This document shows, one piece after another, positions 41,949 through 50,837 of a DNA stretch of 64,000 nucleotides (positions are counted from its first letter, which is position 1; every line of letters starts with the position of its first letter). The translations under genes were made by a program, and so were the position numbers. The notes beneath the pieces are model-generated. The model made no database searches. It had not been told where the DNA came from and saw nothing but the letters and a program-made list of their open reading frames with translations. The DNA lies in NCBI RefSeq assembly GCF_004354365.1, contig NZ_SJCY01000003.1, positions 423,191-487,190 of the forward strand, given 5' to 3'. The DNA is from Pedobacter changchengzhani (lineage in GTDB: Bacteria; Bacteroidota; Bacteroidia; Sphingobacteriales; Sphingobacteriaceae).

Positions 41949-43724
41949 TTAAATAGCGGTTGTCATCACTTTTAAAAATGCTTTTTCTTCTTCATTTAAA
42001 AAAGGACTAATTCTATCATAAACAATTGTATGATAATTATTTAACCATTCAATTTGAGATTGCTCCAATAATTCTTTTTTAACCAAAGTGGTATCAATAG
42101 GCGCCAAGGTTAATGTTTCAAAAGCATAAAATTGATTAAATTCATTGCACTCGTCTGCAATTGTTAACACCAAATTTTCTATGCGAATACCATGTTTTCC
42201 AGTACGATAAATCCCTGGCTCGATTGACGTAATCATTCCTAAATCCATAGAAACAGGAATTGCAGATGCATTAATAGTTTGCGGGCCTTCGTGTACATTT
42301 AAAAAATAGCCTACTCCGTGTCCTGTACCATGACCAAAGTTTAAACCATGTTCCCACATTGGGCGCCGAGTAATTGCATCAATTTGGTAGCCACAAGTTC
42401 CTTTCGGGAAACGGGTTTTAGAACCTTCAATCATTGCTTTAAGCACCAAAGTATAATCAGTTTTTTCTTCTTCCGTATTATTTCCCAATGGGATTACTCT
42501 CGTAATATCTGTCGTGCCGTAATGGTATTGGCCACCAGAATCGACTAAGAATAAACCTTCGGCCTCAATTTTTGCATCACTAATGGCTGTTGTAGCGTAA
42601 TGCGGAAGTGCACCATGTGCTTTGTAGCCTGCTATCGTGTTAAAGCTTTCTCCAACAAAGCCAATTTGCGCAGCTCTAAATTCTTCTAATTTCTTAGCAG
42701 CAGACAGTTCTGTAATCTCTATTTTATTTACGTTTTCTTTAATCCATTTAAAAAATTGAGTCATCGCCACACCGTCTTTAACCATCGATTTTCGGGTGTT
42801 ACTTATTTCTAAATCATTTTTAACAGCCTTAAAATTTGTAGATGGGTTGATCTGCAATACACGCTTTACATCGTTATTAATACTTTTGTAAAGTGCAGAG
42901 CAAGTACGCTTTGGGTCGATAAGGATGGCACTTTCGCTGGCTATTTTCTGTAAATCATTGCCAACTTGAATATAAGGGGCAATATTTACGCCGTTATTGG
43001 TTAGTTTTTCTGCATCGATAGCGCTGAGTTTATGTGCATCAATATATAGTGTAGTTTGGTTTTCATCAATCAACGCAAAGCTTAAAGCAATTGGATTGTA
43101 TTTTACGTCCGATCCACGAAGGTTAAATACCCAAGCAATATCATCGAGCGATGAAATTAAATGGTGGCTGGTATTTGATTTCTTCATTTCACTTCTAATA
43201 GCAGTAAGCTTACTTACCATCGATTCTCCCGTAACCTCATCACCTAAAAGGTATGCGTTTGCAGTAGGCAACGGAGGCCTGTTTTCCCAAATCGGATCAA
43301 TACAATCACAGTGTTTAAAATTTATTTGTTTTGATGCAAGTTGTTTAATGAGCATTTCGCCCATAATAATCGAAACCAAATTTTCATCGAAACCGATAAC
43401 CGAACCATTAGTTAATTGTTCTTTTAACCAGTCTATATATTGGGGTGTATGCGGAATGTTCAGTTTTACGAGCTCAAATCCACTACCCTTAAGTTCGGCT
43501 TCTGCCTGTTCGAAATATCTGAAATCTGCCCATAGGCCTGCAAAATTTTGGGTAATTACAACTGTACTAACAGACCCAGTAAAGCCTGTTACAAATTCAA
43601 TGCATTTATAAAAATCTGGCAAATATTCGCTTAAATGTGGGTCGGCAGATGGAATAATGTAAGCGTCTATACCCTCAGTAAGCATCAGCTTTCTTATGGC
43701 AGAAAGTTTTTCAGTATAATTCAT
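41949..43724 (-). CDS. pepP: Xaa-Pro aminopeptidase (M24B)
   Basis: 591 residues: two creatinase-like N-terminal domains (MNYTEKLSAIRKLM, FTGSVSTVVI, WADFRYFEQAE) and a C-terminal pita-bread metallopeptidase. Metal ligands lie in LVDSGGQYHYGTTDITR (two Asp), FGHGTGHGVGY (His), SIEPGIYR (Glu) and IRIENLVL (Glu). The long form resembles aminopeptidase P of eukaryotic cytosolic type. It removes N-terminal residues before proline; next to hydroxyproline catabolism it may help use collagen-type peptides (inference). No signal peptide. Confidence 0.94.
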   Translation of the reverse strand: MNYTEKLSAIRKLMLTEGIDAYIIPSADPHLSEYLPDFYKCIEFVTGFTGSVSTVVITQNFAGLWADFRYFEQAEAELKGSGFELVKLNIPHTPQYIDWLKEQLTNGSVIGFDENLVSIIMGEMLIKQLASKQINFKHCDCIDPIWENRPPLPTANAYLLGDEVTGESMVSKLTAIRSEMKKSNTSHHLISSLDDIAWVFNLRGSDVKYNPIALSFALIDENQTTLYIDAHKLSAIDAEKLTNNGVNIAPYIQVGNDLQKIASESAILIDPKRTCSALYKSINNDVKRVLQINPSTNFKAVKNDLEISNTRKSMVKDGVAMTQFFKWIKENVNKIEITELSAAKKLEEFRAAQIGFVGESFNTIAGYKAHGALPHYATTAISDAKIEAEGLFLVDSGGQYHYGTTDITRVIPLGNNTEEEKTDYTLVLKAMIEGSKTRFPKGTCGYQIDAITRRPMWEHGLNFGHGTGHGVGYFLNVHEGPQTINASAIPVSMDLGMITSIEPGIYRTGKHGIRIENLVLTIADECNEFNQFYAFETLTLAPIDTTLVKKELLEQSQIEWLNNYHTIVYDRISPFLNEEEKAFLKVMTTAI

Positions 43725-43951
43725 AGGTAAAGGTGTTAAACAAAGTTTTAATTAAAAAACGTTTTTACAGTTTTCCTTAAGTTTTAGGAAATTTTATTTT
43801 AATGTGTTATAAAATGAGGCATAAAACTTATGTTTTGCGAGCAATAATGCAATAATGAAGCATAATGTTAAAATAGTGTTGTGATTCATTAATACCTGTT
43901 CCTTTTTTAAGTATTTGTATGCTTAATTTTGGGGAACTAAAAAATAATAAT

Positions 43952-44872
43952 ATGAAAAATATTTCATGGATAGGAATTTATCCGGCACTTTTAACACCGT
44001 TTACTGAAAATGATGAAATAGATTATCCACTATTTCAAATCAACTTAGATGCACAAATCGAAGCTGGTGTAGATGGTATAATCATTGGTGGTTCGTTAGG
44101 TGAAGCGAGTACAATTACAGCTGAAGAGAAAAGAGAATTTTTAAAGTATTGTGTTAAAACTTTAGAAGGAAAAAAAACGCCTGTAATTATCAACGTTGCA
44201 GAGCAAAGCACTAAAGTTGCTATTGCAATGGCTTTAGAAGCTGAAGAATTAGGTGCTGATGGTATTATGTTATTACCACCGTTAAAGTATAAGGCAGATG
44301 ATGATGAAGTAGTAACTTATTTTAAAGCTGTTGCTGCTGCTACTAAATTGCCTATTTTAATTTACAATAATCCGGTAGATTATGGAATTAGAGTTACTTT
44401 GGCCATGTTTGAAGAATTGTTGCCTTATGCAAACGTTCAAGCTGTAAAAGAAAGCACAAGAGATTTGGCTAACATTACAAACATGCTTAACAAATTTGGC
44501 GATCGTTTCAAAATTTTAGGTGGTGTAGATACAATTTCATTAGAATCTTTAATGTTAGGTTCTCATGGTTTAGTTGCTGGTTTGGTTGATGCGTTTCCAA
44601 GAGAAACAGTTGCGATGTACAAATTGGTAAAAGCAAAAAGATATGACGAGGCTGTTGCAATTTACAGGTGGTTTATGCCATTATTAGAGCTTGATATTCA
44701 TCCAAAACTAGTACAATACATAAAATTAGCTGCAACTGCAGAAGGTATTGGTTCGGAGCATGTTAGAGCACCAAGACTGCCACTTAAAGGAGCAGAAAGA
44801 GAAAGAGTATTAAAAATTATCAATGATGCTATTGCAAATCGTGTAGCGTTACCTGATTATAAAAACTTATAG
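43952..44872 (+). CDS. DapA/NAL-family lyase, probable pyrroline-hydroxycarboxylate deaminase
   Basis: 306 residues from ATG 43952 (MKNISWIGIYPALLTPF); an earlier ATG at 43919 adds an unconserved tail. TIM barrel of the dihydrodipicolinate synthase superfamily: GGSLGEAS (46-53), Y138 in LIYNNP and Schiff-base K166 in AVKEST. The GTTGE of true DapA is altered to GSLGE. Its operon partners indicate 1-pyrroline-4-hydroxy-2-carboxylate deamination to 2-ketoglutarate semialdehyde rather than lysine synthesis. First gene of the hydroxyproline operon. Confidence 0.85.
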   Translation: MKNISWIGIYPALLTPFTENDEIDYPLFQINLDAQIEAGVDGIIIGGSLGEASTITAEEKREFLKYCVKTLEGKKTPVIINVAEQSTKVAIAMALEAEELGADGIMLLPPLKYKADDDEVVTYFKAVAAATKLPILIYNNPVDYGIRVTLAMFEELLPYANVQAVKESTRDLANITNMLNKFGDRFKILGGVDTISLESLMLGSHGLVAGLVDAFPRETVAMYKLVKAKRYDEAVAIYRWFMPLLELDIHPKLVQYIKLAATAEGIGSEHVRAPRLPLKGAERERVLKIINDAIANRVALPDYKNL

Positions 44873-44875
44873 AAT

Positions 44876-46357
44876 ATGTACAAAAACCACACAACAGCAG
44901 AGTTAGATGAAGTTATAGCGCAGTCTGTTCAGGCTTTTCATCAATATAAAAAATTTAGCTTAAAACAACGTGCAGATTTTATGCGTGCAATCGCAGTAGA
45001 AATCGAAGCTTTAGGCGATGTTTTGTTAACCACAGCTGCTGAAGAAACAAATCTTCCTTTGGCAAGATTAACAGGCGAACGCGGCAGAACAATGTTTCAG
45101 TTAAATGCTTACGCAGATGCCACCGAAGGTGGAGATTGGTTGGGTGCGAGTATTGATACTGCCAACGCAGAACGTGTACCGCCTAAACCTGACACCCGCA
45201 AAATGCTTGTTCCACTTGGGCCAGTTGTGGTTTTTGGTGCTAGTAATTTTCCTTTTGCCTACTCTACCGCTGGTGGAGATACAGCTACAGCTTTCGCAGC
45301 TGGCTGTTCGGTAATTGTTAAAGCACACCCTGCACACTCAAAAACTTCTACCTTAGTTGCTTCTGCAATAGAAAAAGCTGCAGAAAAAACCAATATGCCG
45401 AAAGGAATTTTTGCACATGTTTATGGCTCGGGTTTCGAAACTGGAGAACACTTAACTAAGCACGAAGCTATTAAAGCTGTTGCTTTTACAGGTTCGTTTA
45501 GCGGTGGTAAGGCTTTGTTTGATTGGGCTAACCAAAGAGAAAATCCTATTCCTGTTTTTGCAGAGATGGGCAGTGTTAACCCTGTGTTTTTATTGCCAGA
45601 GAAATTAGCCGAAGAAACAGCTAGCTTAGCAAAACAAATGGCGGGTTCTGTAACGCTTGGTGTTGGTCAGTTTTGTACCAATCCTGGTTTAATGGTTGCT
45701 ATTGATGGTGCGCCACTTGAACAATTTCTTGTTGATTTGAAAAACGAAATTGAACAAATAGCACCTTCTGCAATGTTACACGCAGGCATATCTGCTAATT
45801 ACAGCGAAAAATTAACTGCAGCGCTTGCGCAAAAAGGCGTAGAAGTTGTTGGAGAAACTTCTTCTCAAACAACCGATATTCAAGGTAAAGTTACCGTAGC
45901 TACAGTTAGTGCCGATGTATTTTTAGCAAACCCTGTATTACACCAAGAAGTATTTGGTCCGTATTCTTTAATTATTAAGTGTAAAGATAAAGATCAATTA
46001 TTGGCGGTTACAAAAGCAATGGAAGGCCAGTTAACTTGTACCTTAATGGCTACAAAAAATGACATCAACGCTTTTCAAGATTTGCTAAGTGAAGTTCGGG
46101 AAATTTGTGGACGATTAATTTTTAATAATGTGCCTACAGGAGTAGAGGTAGCATTATCTATGCAACATGGCGGACCTTATCCAGCCAGTACAGATAGTCG
46201 TTTTACTTCAGTTGGGGCAGATGGAATAAAGCGTTTCGCACGTCCACTTTGTTATCAAAATATGGACGACGAATTTTTGCCAACTGAATTGCAAAATGCC
46301 AATCCTTTAAATATCAATCGTACCATTAATAACGTTTTATCAAAAGATAAAATTTAA
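44876..46357 (+). CDS. 2-ketoglutarate semialdehyde dehydrogenase (NADP-type ALDH)
   Basis: 493 residues. Aldehyde dehydrogenase fold with N124 in GASNFPFAYS, general base E230 in FAEMGSVNP and catalytic C267 in GVGQFCTNPG. This subgroup includes 2,5-dioxopentanoate dehydrogenases. It would oxidise ketoglutarate semialdehyde to 2-oxoglutarate, the last step of hydroxyproline breakdown. Three bases separate it from the deaminase gene and its stop overlaps the epimerase ATG by one base. Confidence 0.92.
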   Translation: MYKNHTTAELDEVIAQSVQAFHQYKKFSLKQRADFMRAIAVEIEALGDVLLTTAAEETNLPLARLTGERGRTMFQLNAYADATEGGDWLGASIDTANAERVPPKPDTRKMLVPLGPVVVFGASNFPFAYSTAGGDTATAFAAGCSVIVKAHPAHSKTSTLVASAIEKAAEKTNMPKGIFAHVYGSGFETGEHLTKHEAIKAVAFTGSFSGGKALFDWANQRENPIPVFAEMGSVNPVFLLPEKLAEETASLAKQMAGSVTLGVGQFCTNPGLMVAIDGAPLEQFLVDLKNEIEQIAPSAMLHAGISANYSEKLTAALAQKGVEVVGETSSQTTDIQGKVTVATVSADVFLANPVLHQEVFGPYSLIIKCKDKDQLLAVTKAMEGQLTCTLMATKNDINAFQDLLSEVREICGRLIFNNVPTGVEVALSMQHGGPYPASTDSRFTSVGADGIKRFARPLCYQNMDDEFLPTELQNANPLNINRTINNVLSKDKI

Positions 46358-47355
46358 TGAAAAAGACATTTTCTTGTATCGATGCACACACTTGTGGAAA
46401 CCCCGTTAGGGTAGTTTCTGGCGGGGGACCATTGTTGAATGGCCAAAGTATGATGGAGCGCAGACTTCATTTCTTAAAAGAGTACGATTGGATTAGAAAA
46501 GGTTTAATGTTCGAGCCTCGGGGGCATGATATGATGAGCGGAAGTATTTTATATCCTCCCGTTGATGATAAAAATGATATCGGTGTGTTGTATATCGAAA
46601 CTAGCGGTTGCTTGCCAATGTGCGGTCATGGTACAATAGGCATGGTAACTATTGCGATAGAAGAAGGCTTGGTAATACCTAAAGTACCTGGTAAATTGAG
46701 GCTAGAAACACCTGCTGGATTAGTTTTGGTAGAATATAAGCAAGAAGGTAAAAAGGTAAAATCGGTAAAGTTAATTAACATAAAATCTTATTTAGCAGCC
46801 GAAGGTTTGGAAATTGAATGTCCTGATTTAGGTAAAATTATTGTTGATGTAGCTTATGGCGGTAATTTTTACGCCATTGTTGATCCTCAAAAAAACTTTA
46901 AAGGTATTGAGCATTACGGCGCCGATCAATTAATTAATTGGAGCCGAACCTGCAGAACATTGATGAATGAGAAATTTTCTTTTGTGCATCCTGAAGATGA
47001 AAATATCAATGGATTAAGTCATTTTCTTTGGTGTGGTGCAACAATTTCGCCAGAAGCTACAGGTAGAAATGCTGTTTTTTACGGAGATAAAGCGATAGAT
47101 CGATCACCTTGTGGTACAGGTACATCTGCCCGTATGGCACAATGGTACGCAAAAGGAAAGTTGAAAAAAGGCGATATTTTCATTAATGAAAGCATTATTG
47201 GATCACAATTTATTGGCACTATTGAAGAAGAAACAACTATCGGTGGCAAAAAAGCAATTGTTCCTGGCATTGAAGGTTGGGCTATAGTTACAGGCTACAA
47301 TACCATCTTTATTGATGATGATGATCCTTATGCCCACGGTTTTCAGGTTCTTTAA
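46357..47355 (+). CDS. 4-hydroxyproline epimerase
   Basis: 332 residues of the proline racemase family. Both catalytic cysteines are present, C89 in PMCGHGTIG and C252 in SPCGTGTSARM, so it is an epimerase or racemase and not the dehydratase, which has a Thr in the second site. It converts trans-4-hydroxy-L-proline to cis-4-hydroxy-D-proline. A TAATG overlap couples it to the dehydrogenase gene; a strong hairpin follows. Confidence 0.93.
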   Translation: MKKTFSCIDAHTCGNPVRVVSGGGPLLNGQSMMERRLHFLKEYDWIRKGLMFEPRGHDMMSGSILYPPVDDKNDIGVLYIETSGCLPMCGHGTIGMVTIAIEEGLVIPKVPGKLRLETPAGLVLVEYKQEGKKVKSVKLINIKSYLAAEGLEIECPDLGKIIVDVAYGGNFYAIVDPQKNFKGIEHYGADQLINWSRTCRTLMNEKFSFVHPEDENINGLSHFLWCGATISPEATGRNAVFYGDKAIDRSPCGTGTSARMAQWYAKGKLKKGDIFINESIIGSQFIGTIEEETTIGGKKAIVPGIEGWAIVTGYNTIFIDDDDPYAHGFQVL

Positions 47356-47372
47356 ATTCAAATGATTAAATA

Positions 47373-47410
47373 AAAAGTTAAAATCCACCAATCGGTGGAT
47401 TTTAACTTTT
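47373..47410 (+). terminator. Strong hairpin between epimerase and oxidoreductase genes
   Basis: A perfect 17-bp stem with a 4-base loop (arms AAAAGTTAAAATCCACC and GGTGGATTTTAACTTTT). It lies 17 bases after the epimerase stop and 38 before the next gene, so it may end or attenuate the transcript. Bidirectional in form. Confidence 0.8.
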
Positions 47411-47447
47411 CAAACCATAAATTTACACATTCTATTTTTTTTATTAT

Positions 47448-48713
47448 ATGAGTTCAGCTTCACCATTCAATGGCAACGTTACCGTTATCGGTGGCGGAAT
47501 TATTGGTTTATGTAGTGCATTTTATTTACAAAAGGCAGGTTTTAAAGTTCAAATTTTAGAACAGGGCGATTTGTATTCCAATTGTTCATCTGGCAACGCA
47601 GGTATGATAGTGCCAAGTCACTTTGTGCCCTTGGCAGCGCCGGGTATGATTACCAAAGGTATTAAATGGATGTTCGACAGTAAAAGCCCTTTTTATGTTA
47701 AACCATCGCTTAATCCTTCGTTAATTTCTTGGGGATTAAAATTTTGGAAATTTGCTACAGAGAAACATGTTGCAGCATCGGCAGGGCCACTTCGCGATTT
47801 GCATTTATTGAGTAAAAGCCTATATGAGGATTTGGCAAAAGAACCTTCGTTGAATTTCTCGTTAAAAGAAAAGGGAATTTTAATGCTTTACAAAGGCAAA
47901 GCTGTTGGCGAAGAAGAAATACATTTAGCGATAAGAGCACAAAAATTAGGATTGGACGTAGAGCCTTTAACTGCTCAACAAACCCAAGATTTGGAGCCTG
48001 ATGCTGAATTATCAGTTTTAGGGTCGGTTCATTACAGATGTGATGCGCATCTTTCGCCAAACGATTTAGTAAACCAATTGCTTGCTAATTTAAAAGAAGG
48101 CGGTGCGGAAATTATTACCAATTGTAAGGTTAATGATTTTGAAATCGTAAATGGCAAAATCAACTCAATTATCACCAATGGAAAAACTTATAAACCAGAT
48201 TTAGTGGTAATGACAGGTGGTTCTTGGTTGCCAGAAATGGCAAAAAAAGCCGATATGAGCATTCCGATAATGCCAGGGAAAGGTTACTCTTTTATGGTTG
48301 ATGAAACTAAAAAGATCATCCATCCTTCGTTGTTGATTGAAGCAAAAGTTGCGGTTACACCAATGAATGGTAAAATACGTTTTGGAGGCACAATGGAAAT
48401 TGCACCAATGAACGATAAAATTAACCTCAAGCGGGTTGAAGGAATTGCAGGTTCTATCGTTAATTATTACCCCGATTATAATGTGGAAGTACCACAGGTT
48501 GATAAAATCTGGTATGGTTTCCGTCCTTGCTCTCCGGATGGGCTGCCATATATTGGTTTTAGTAAAAAAATTAGCAATTTAATTGTTGCGGGTGGACATG
48601 GAATGATGGGCATTAGTTTAGCACCGGCTACGGGTAAACTTGTTGCGCAATTGGCAAAAGGTGAAGAACTGGCCACAGATATATCGATGTTTGGCGCCGA
48701 GCGATTTAATTAA
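47448..48713 (+). CDS. FAD-dependent D-amino-acid (D-hydroxyproline) dehydrogenase
   Basis: 421 residues of the DadA/glycine-oxidase superfamily. The dinucleotide motif GGGIIGLCSAFYLQKAG lies at the N-terminus (about 13-29), with SSGNAGMIVPSH for flavin contact and a C-terminal GGHGMMGISLAPATGKL. In this neighbourhood it would oxidise cis-4-hydroxy-D-proline to the pyrroline that the DapA-like enzyme deaminates. Separated from the other three genes by a strong hairpin, so it may have its own level of expression. Confidence 0.9.
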   Translation: MSSASPFNGNVTVIGGGIIGLCSAFYLQKAGFKVQILEQGDLYSNCSSGNAGMIVPSHFVPLAAPGMITKGIKWMFDSKSPFYVKPSLNPSLISWGLKFWKFATEKHVAASAGPLRDLHLLSKSLYEDLAKEPSLNFSLKEKGILMLYKGKAVGEEEIHLAIRAQKLGLDVEPLTAQQTQDLEPDAELSVLGSVHYRCDAHLSPNDLVNQLLANLKEGGAEIITNCKVNDFEIVNGKINSIITNGKTYKPDLVVMTGGSWLPEMAKKADMSIPIMPGKGYSFMVDETKKIIHPSLLIEAKVAVTPMNGKIRFGGTMEIAPMNDKINLKRVEGIAGSIVNYYPDYNVEVPQVDKIWYGFRPCSPDGLPYIGFSKKISNLIVAGGHGMMGISLAPATGKLVAQLAKGEELATDISMFGAERFN

Positions 48714-48783
48714 ATTATTATCGTGTTTTTAGCAGATCTAATCAGGCATAAGGCACGTTAAAATTTAGGTTATAAGATAATTT

Positions 48784-48816
48784 ACTCCCCTCCTTATGTA
48801 AGGATGGGAGTTTTTT
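48784..48816 (+). terminator. Terminator of the oxidoreductase gene
   Basis: ACTCCC (48784-48789) pairs with GGGAGT (48806-48811), with inner TCCTT/AAGGA pairing and six Ts after. The remaining gap 48714-49021 shows nothing else supportable. Confidence 0.8.
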
Positions 48817-49021
48817 GTATATAGTAATGAAATGAATGGTTGTTCAGTTGAATATAAGCATTTAAAATCTTTGAAATTATAAGTATGGATAAAAGGAGAG
48901 AAAGATTACCCTGTTAATGAATTTTCACGCAGCATAAAGCTTTTACTTTTATGGAAATAACACTAAATCTTAATCTATTTACTATATTAGATATATTGGT
49001 TAAACACTAAACCTCCTTACC

Positions 49022-49486
49022 ATGAAAAAAAATATTTTATGCCTAATTTTTGGAGCCATTCCATTTGTATTTGCCTGCAATCAATCTGATAAGAAAGCGG
49101 TATCAGCTGTAAAAGATTCTGTGCTTAACACCAGTTGTTATGTTGCTACATTTGAAAAAGACATTGCGAGTATGCAAATGAATTCGCTGGCATCAGGCAA
49201 AGTTAGCGGTACTTTGGTGGTTAATTATGCAGAAAAGCCAAGAAATACAGGCACAATTGAAGGTAAGTTTAGTGGCGATACTTTATTGGTAGATTATCGC
49301 TTTAAAACCGGCAAAGATACAGTTAGCGTTTACACAAATCCATTGGCATTTTTGAAAAAAGATGGTAAATTAATAATGGGTGTTGGCCAAATTGAAACTA
49401 CTTTAGGCCGTTCTTATTTTGTGAAAGGTAAACCGATTAATTATGAAGTTGGCAAATTTACCTTTGAGCCAAAAGCTTGTAAATAA
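49022..49486 (+). CDS. Small hypothetical lipoprotein
   Basis: 154 residues. MKKNILCLIFGAIPFVFACNQ is a lipoprotein signal with the lipobox VFAC. The mature part has a beta-rich pattern (GTLVVNYAEKPRNTGTIEGKFSGDTLLVDYRF) with a GTIEGKFSGDTL turn, suggestive of a small beta-barrel or lipocalin-like fold. I do not recognise the family. Stand-alone gene with no obvious partner. Confidence 0.8.
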   Translation: MKKNILCLIFGAIPFVFACNQSDKKAVSAVKDSVLNTSCYVATFEKDIASMQMNSLASGKVSGTLVVNYAEKPRNTGTIEGKFSGDTLLVDYRFKTGKDTVSVYTNPLAFLKKDGKLIMGVGQIETTLGRSYFVKGKPINYEVGKFTFEPKACK

Positions 49487-49603
49487 TGATTGTCGTAGCC
49501 ATAGTGTCTTTAAGGATGGTTTAACTCAGTTTTCGCTGAAGCAAACGATATTTTGGTAAATATTTGTCGGTTAAAATTGGCGCTGATAATGAATATCAAT
49601 AGC

Positions 49604-49621
49604 CCTTGGCTTAAGCCAAGG
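49604..49621. repeat. Perfect 18-bp palindrome
   Basis: CCTTGGCTTAAGCCAAGG is fully self-complementary. A related half, GGCTTTAGCC, lies about 28 bases on. It may be a REP-like dispersed palindrome. The surrounding gap (49487-49869) otherwise holds only the promoter of the next gene; a 64-codon frame at 49553-49747 is not credible. Confidence 0.5.
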
Positions 49622-49798
49622 AATTATTTAGATGCAAAACAGGCTTTAGCCAAAAATCACGATTTACATGATGCCAAATCTAGCTTTAGTTTCTCGCTAA
49701 GGCTTTTTCTATTTGTGTATTTCTCACCACTCTTAACCTCGCATTAAGGGTACTTCTATCTACCAAAATAAATTAATTTAAATTATTTTCAAATAAAT

Positions 49799-49829
49799 TA
49801 CTACTATATCCATAGACTTTATATATTTG
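49799..49829 (+). promoter_or_regulatory. Conserved sulfur-promoter box plus -7 element (copy 2)
   Basis: Matches 33974-34004 at 26 of 31 positions: CTACTATA, the dyad CTATATCCATAG (49804-49815), ACTTTATATATTTG. The -7 element TATATTTG is 49822-49829, 40 bases before the ATG of the methyltransferase paralogue. No -33 TTG element. Confidence 0.7.
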
Positions 49830-49869
49830 TATCGTTAAACGAATTGAAAAACAAAATATACAACTTGTT

Positions 49870-50664
49870 ATGATTTTGAATAAAGTAGAAAAAGCGAACA
49901 TTGAACCAAGAATTACTTTAGTAGGTGCGGGTCCTGGCGATGCGGATTTGTTTAGTTTAAAAGGTGTTAAAGCATTAAAGACAGCTGATGTTGTTTTGTA
50001 TGATGCGAATGTAAACGAAGCACTACTTTGTTATGCGCCAGAAGGGATTCCAAAAGTATTTGTCGGCAAAAGCACTGATGATGAAGATTATGCTCAAGAT
50101 GCCGTAAATAAATTGATCATTGATTACGCTTTAAATTACGGCCATGTTGTGCGTTTAAAAAGTGGCGATCCTTTTTTCTTTGCCAAAGGGTACGAGGAAA
50201 TTGATGCCGCAGAATCATATAGCATACCTACGGAAATTATTCCCGGAATTTCGAGTGCAACTGGCGCACCGAGTTTGCAAAAAATACCGATGATTTATAA
50301 GGAACTAAGCGAAAGCTTTTGGGCAATTACAGGCACAAATTCAAAAGGAGAACTATCAGAAGATTTATACACAGCTGCAAAAACTAAAGCTACAATCGTT
50401 ATTTTAAACGGAATCGAAAAAGTAGAAGAAATTGCTTCAATCTTTCAAGCAGAGAATAAAGGATTACTTCCTGTTGCGGTTATTCAAAATGGATCTACCT
50501 TGGAGGAAAAAATAGAAGTTGGTACGGTAGATACGATCACCGAAATAGTAAAAGATAAAAATATCAGTGCACCGGCTTTATTGGTTTTTGGCGATGTGGT
50601 TTCGTTACATCCTAAATTTAATGCCATTAGAGATTTCTACGAAGCGGAAGCCAGAGCATATTAA
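49870..50664 (+). CDS. Divergent uroporphyrinogen-III methyltransferase paralogue
   Basis: 264 residues, clearly homologous to the CobA at 36258 (LVGAGPGDADLFSLKGVKALK, IIDYALNYGHVVRLK, PGISSA, LSESFWAITGT). Ligand motifs differ: SGDPFFFAKG for GGDPFVFGRG, IPMIYKE for IPVTHRG, and ILNGI for ILMGL. Methyltransferase activity on uroporphyrinogen is therefore doubtful; it may have another substrate, a regulatory role or be decaying, though the frame is intact. It shares a promoter box with the sulfite reductase operon. A terminator follows. Confidence 0.85.
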   Translation: MILNKVEKANIEPRITLVGAGPGDADLFSLKGVKALKTADVVLYDANVNEALLCYAPEGIPKVFVGKSTDDEDYAQDAVNKLIIDYALNYGHVVRLKSGDPFFFAKGYEEIDAAESYSIPTEIIPGISSATGAPSLQKIPMIYKELSESFWAITGTNSKGELSEDLYTAAKTKATIVILNGIEKVEEIASIFQAENKGLLPVAVIQNGSTLEEKIEVGTVDTITEIVKDKNISAPALLVFGDVVSLHPKFNAIRDFYEAEARAY

Positions 50665-50688
50665 AATAAAAATTATTTCATTTTTTTC

Positions 50689-50725
50689 AAAAGCCACGAT
50701 AGAAATATTGTGGCTTTCTTTTTTT
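50689..50725 (+). terminator. Terminator of the methyltransferase paralogue
   Basis: AAAGCCAC pairs with GTGGCTTT (50710-50717), followed by a run of seven Ts interrupted by one C. Confidence 0.8.
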
Positions 50726-50837
50726 GATAAATATTTTATACTGTGATCACAAATAAATAACCAAAAATTAATTCTGTATAATTTGTAAAAAACAAAACTA
50801 TTGGTAACTTAACAAAGTTAAAAATACCAAATATTAA

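Noticed and set aside
43952..44872. True dihydrodipicolinate synthase (dapA)
   Set aside because: The GTTGE motif is altered and the neighbours form a hydroxyproline pathway, not lysine synthesis.
49553..49747. 64-codon ORF upstream of the methyltransferase paralogue
   Set aside because: It runs through a perfect palindrome, has no recognisable features and no promoter.
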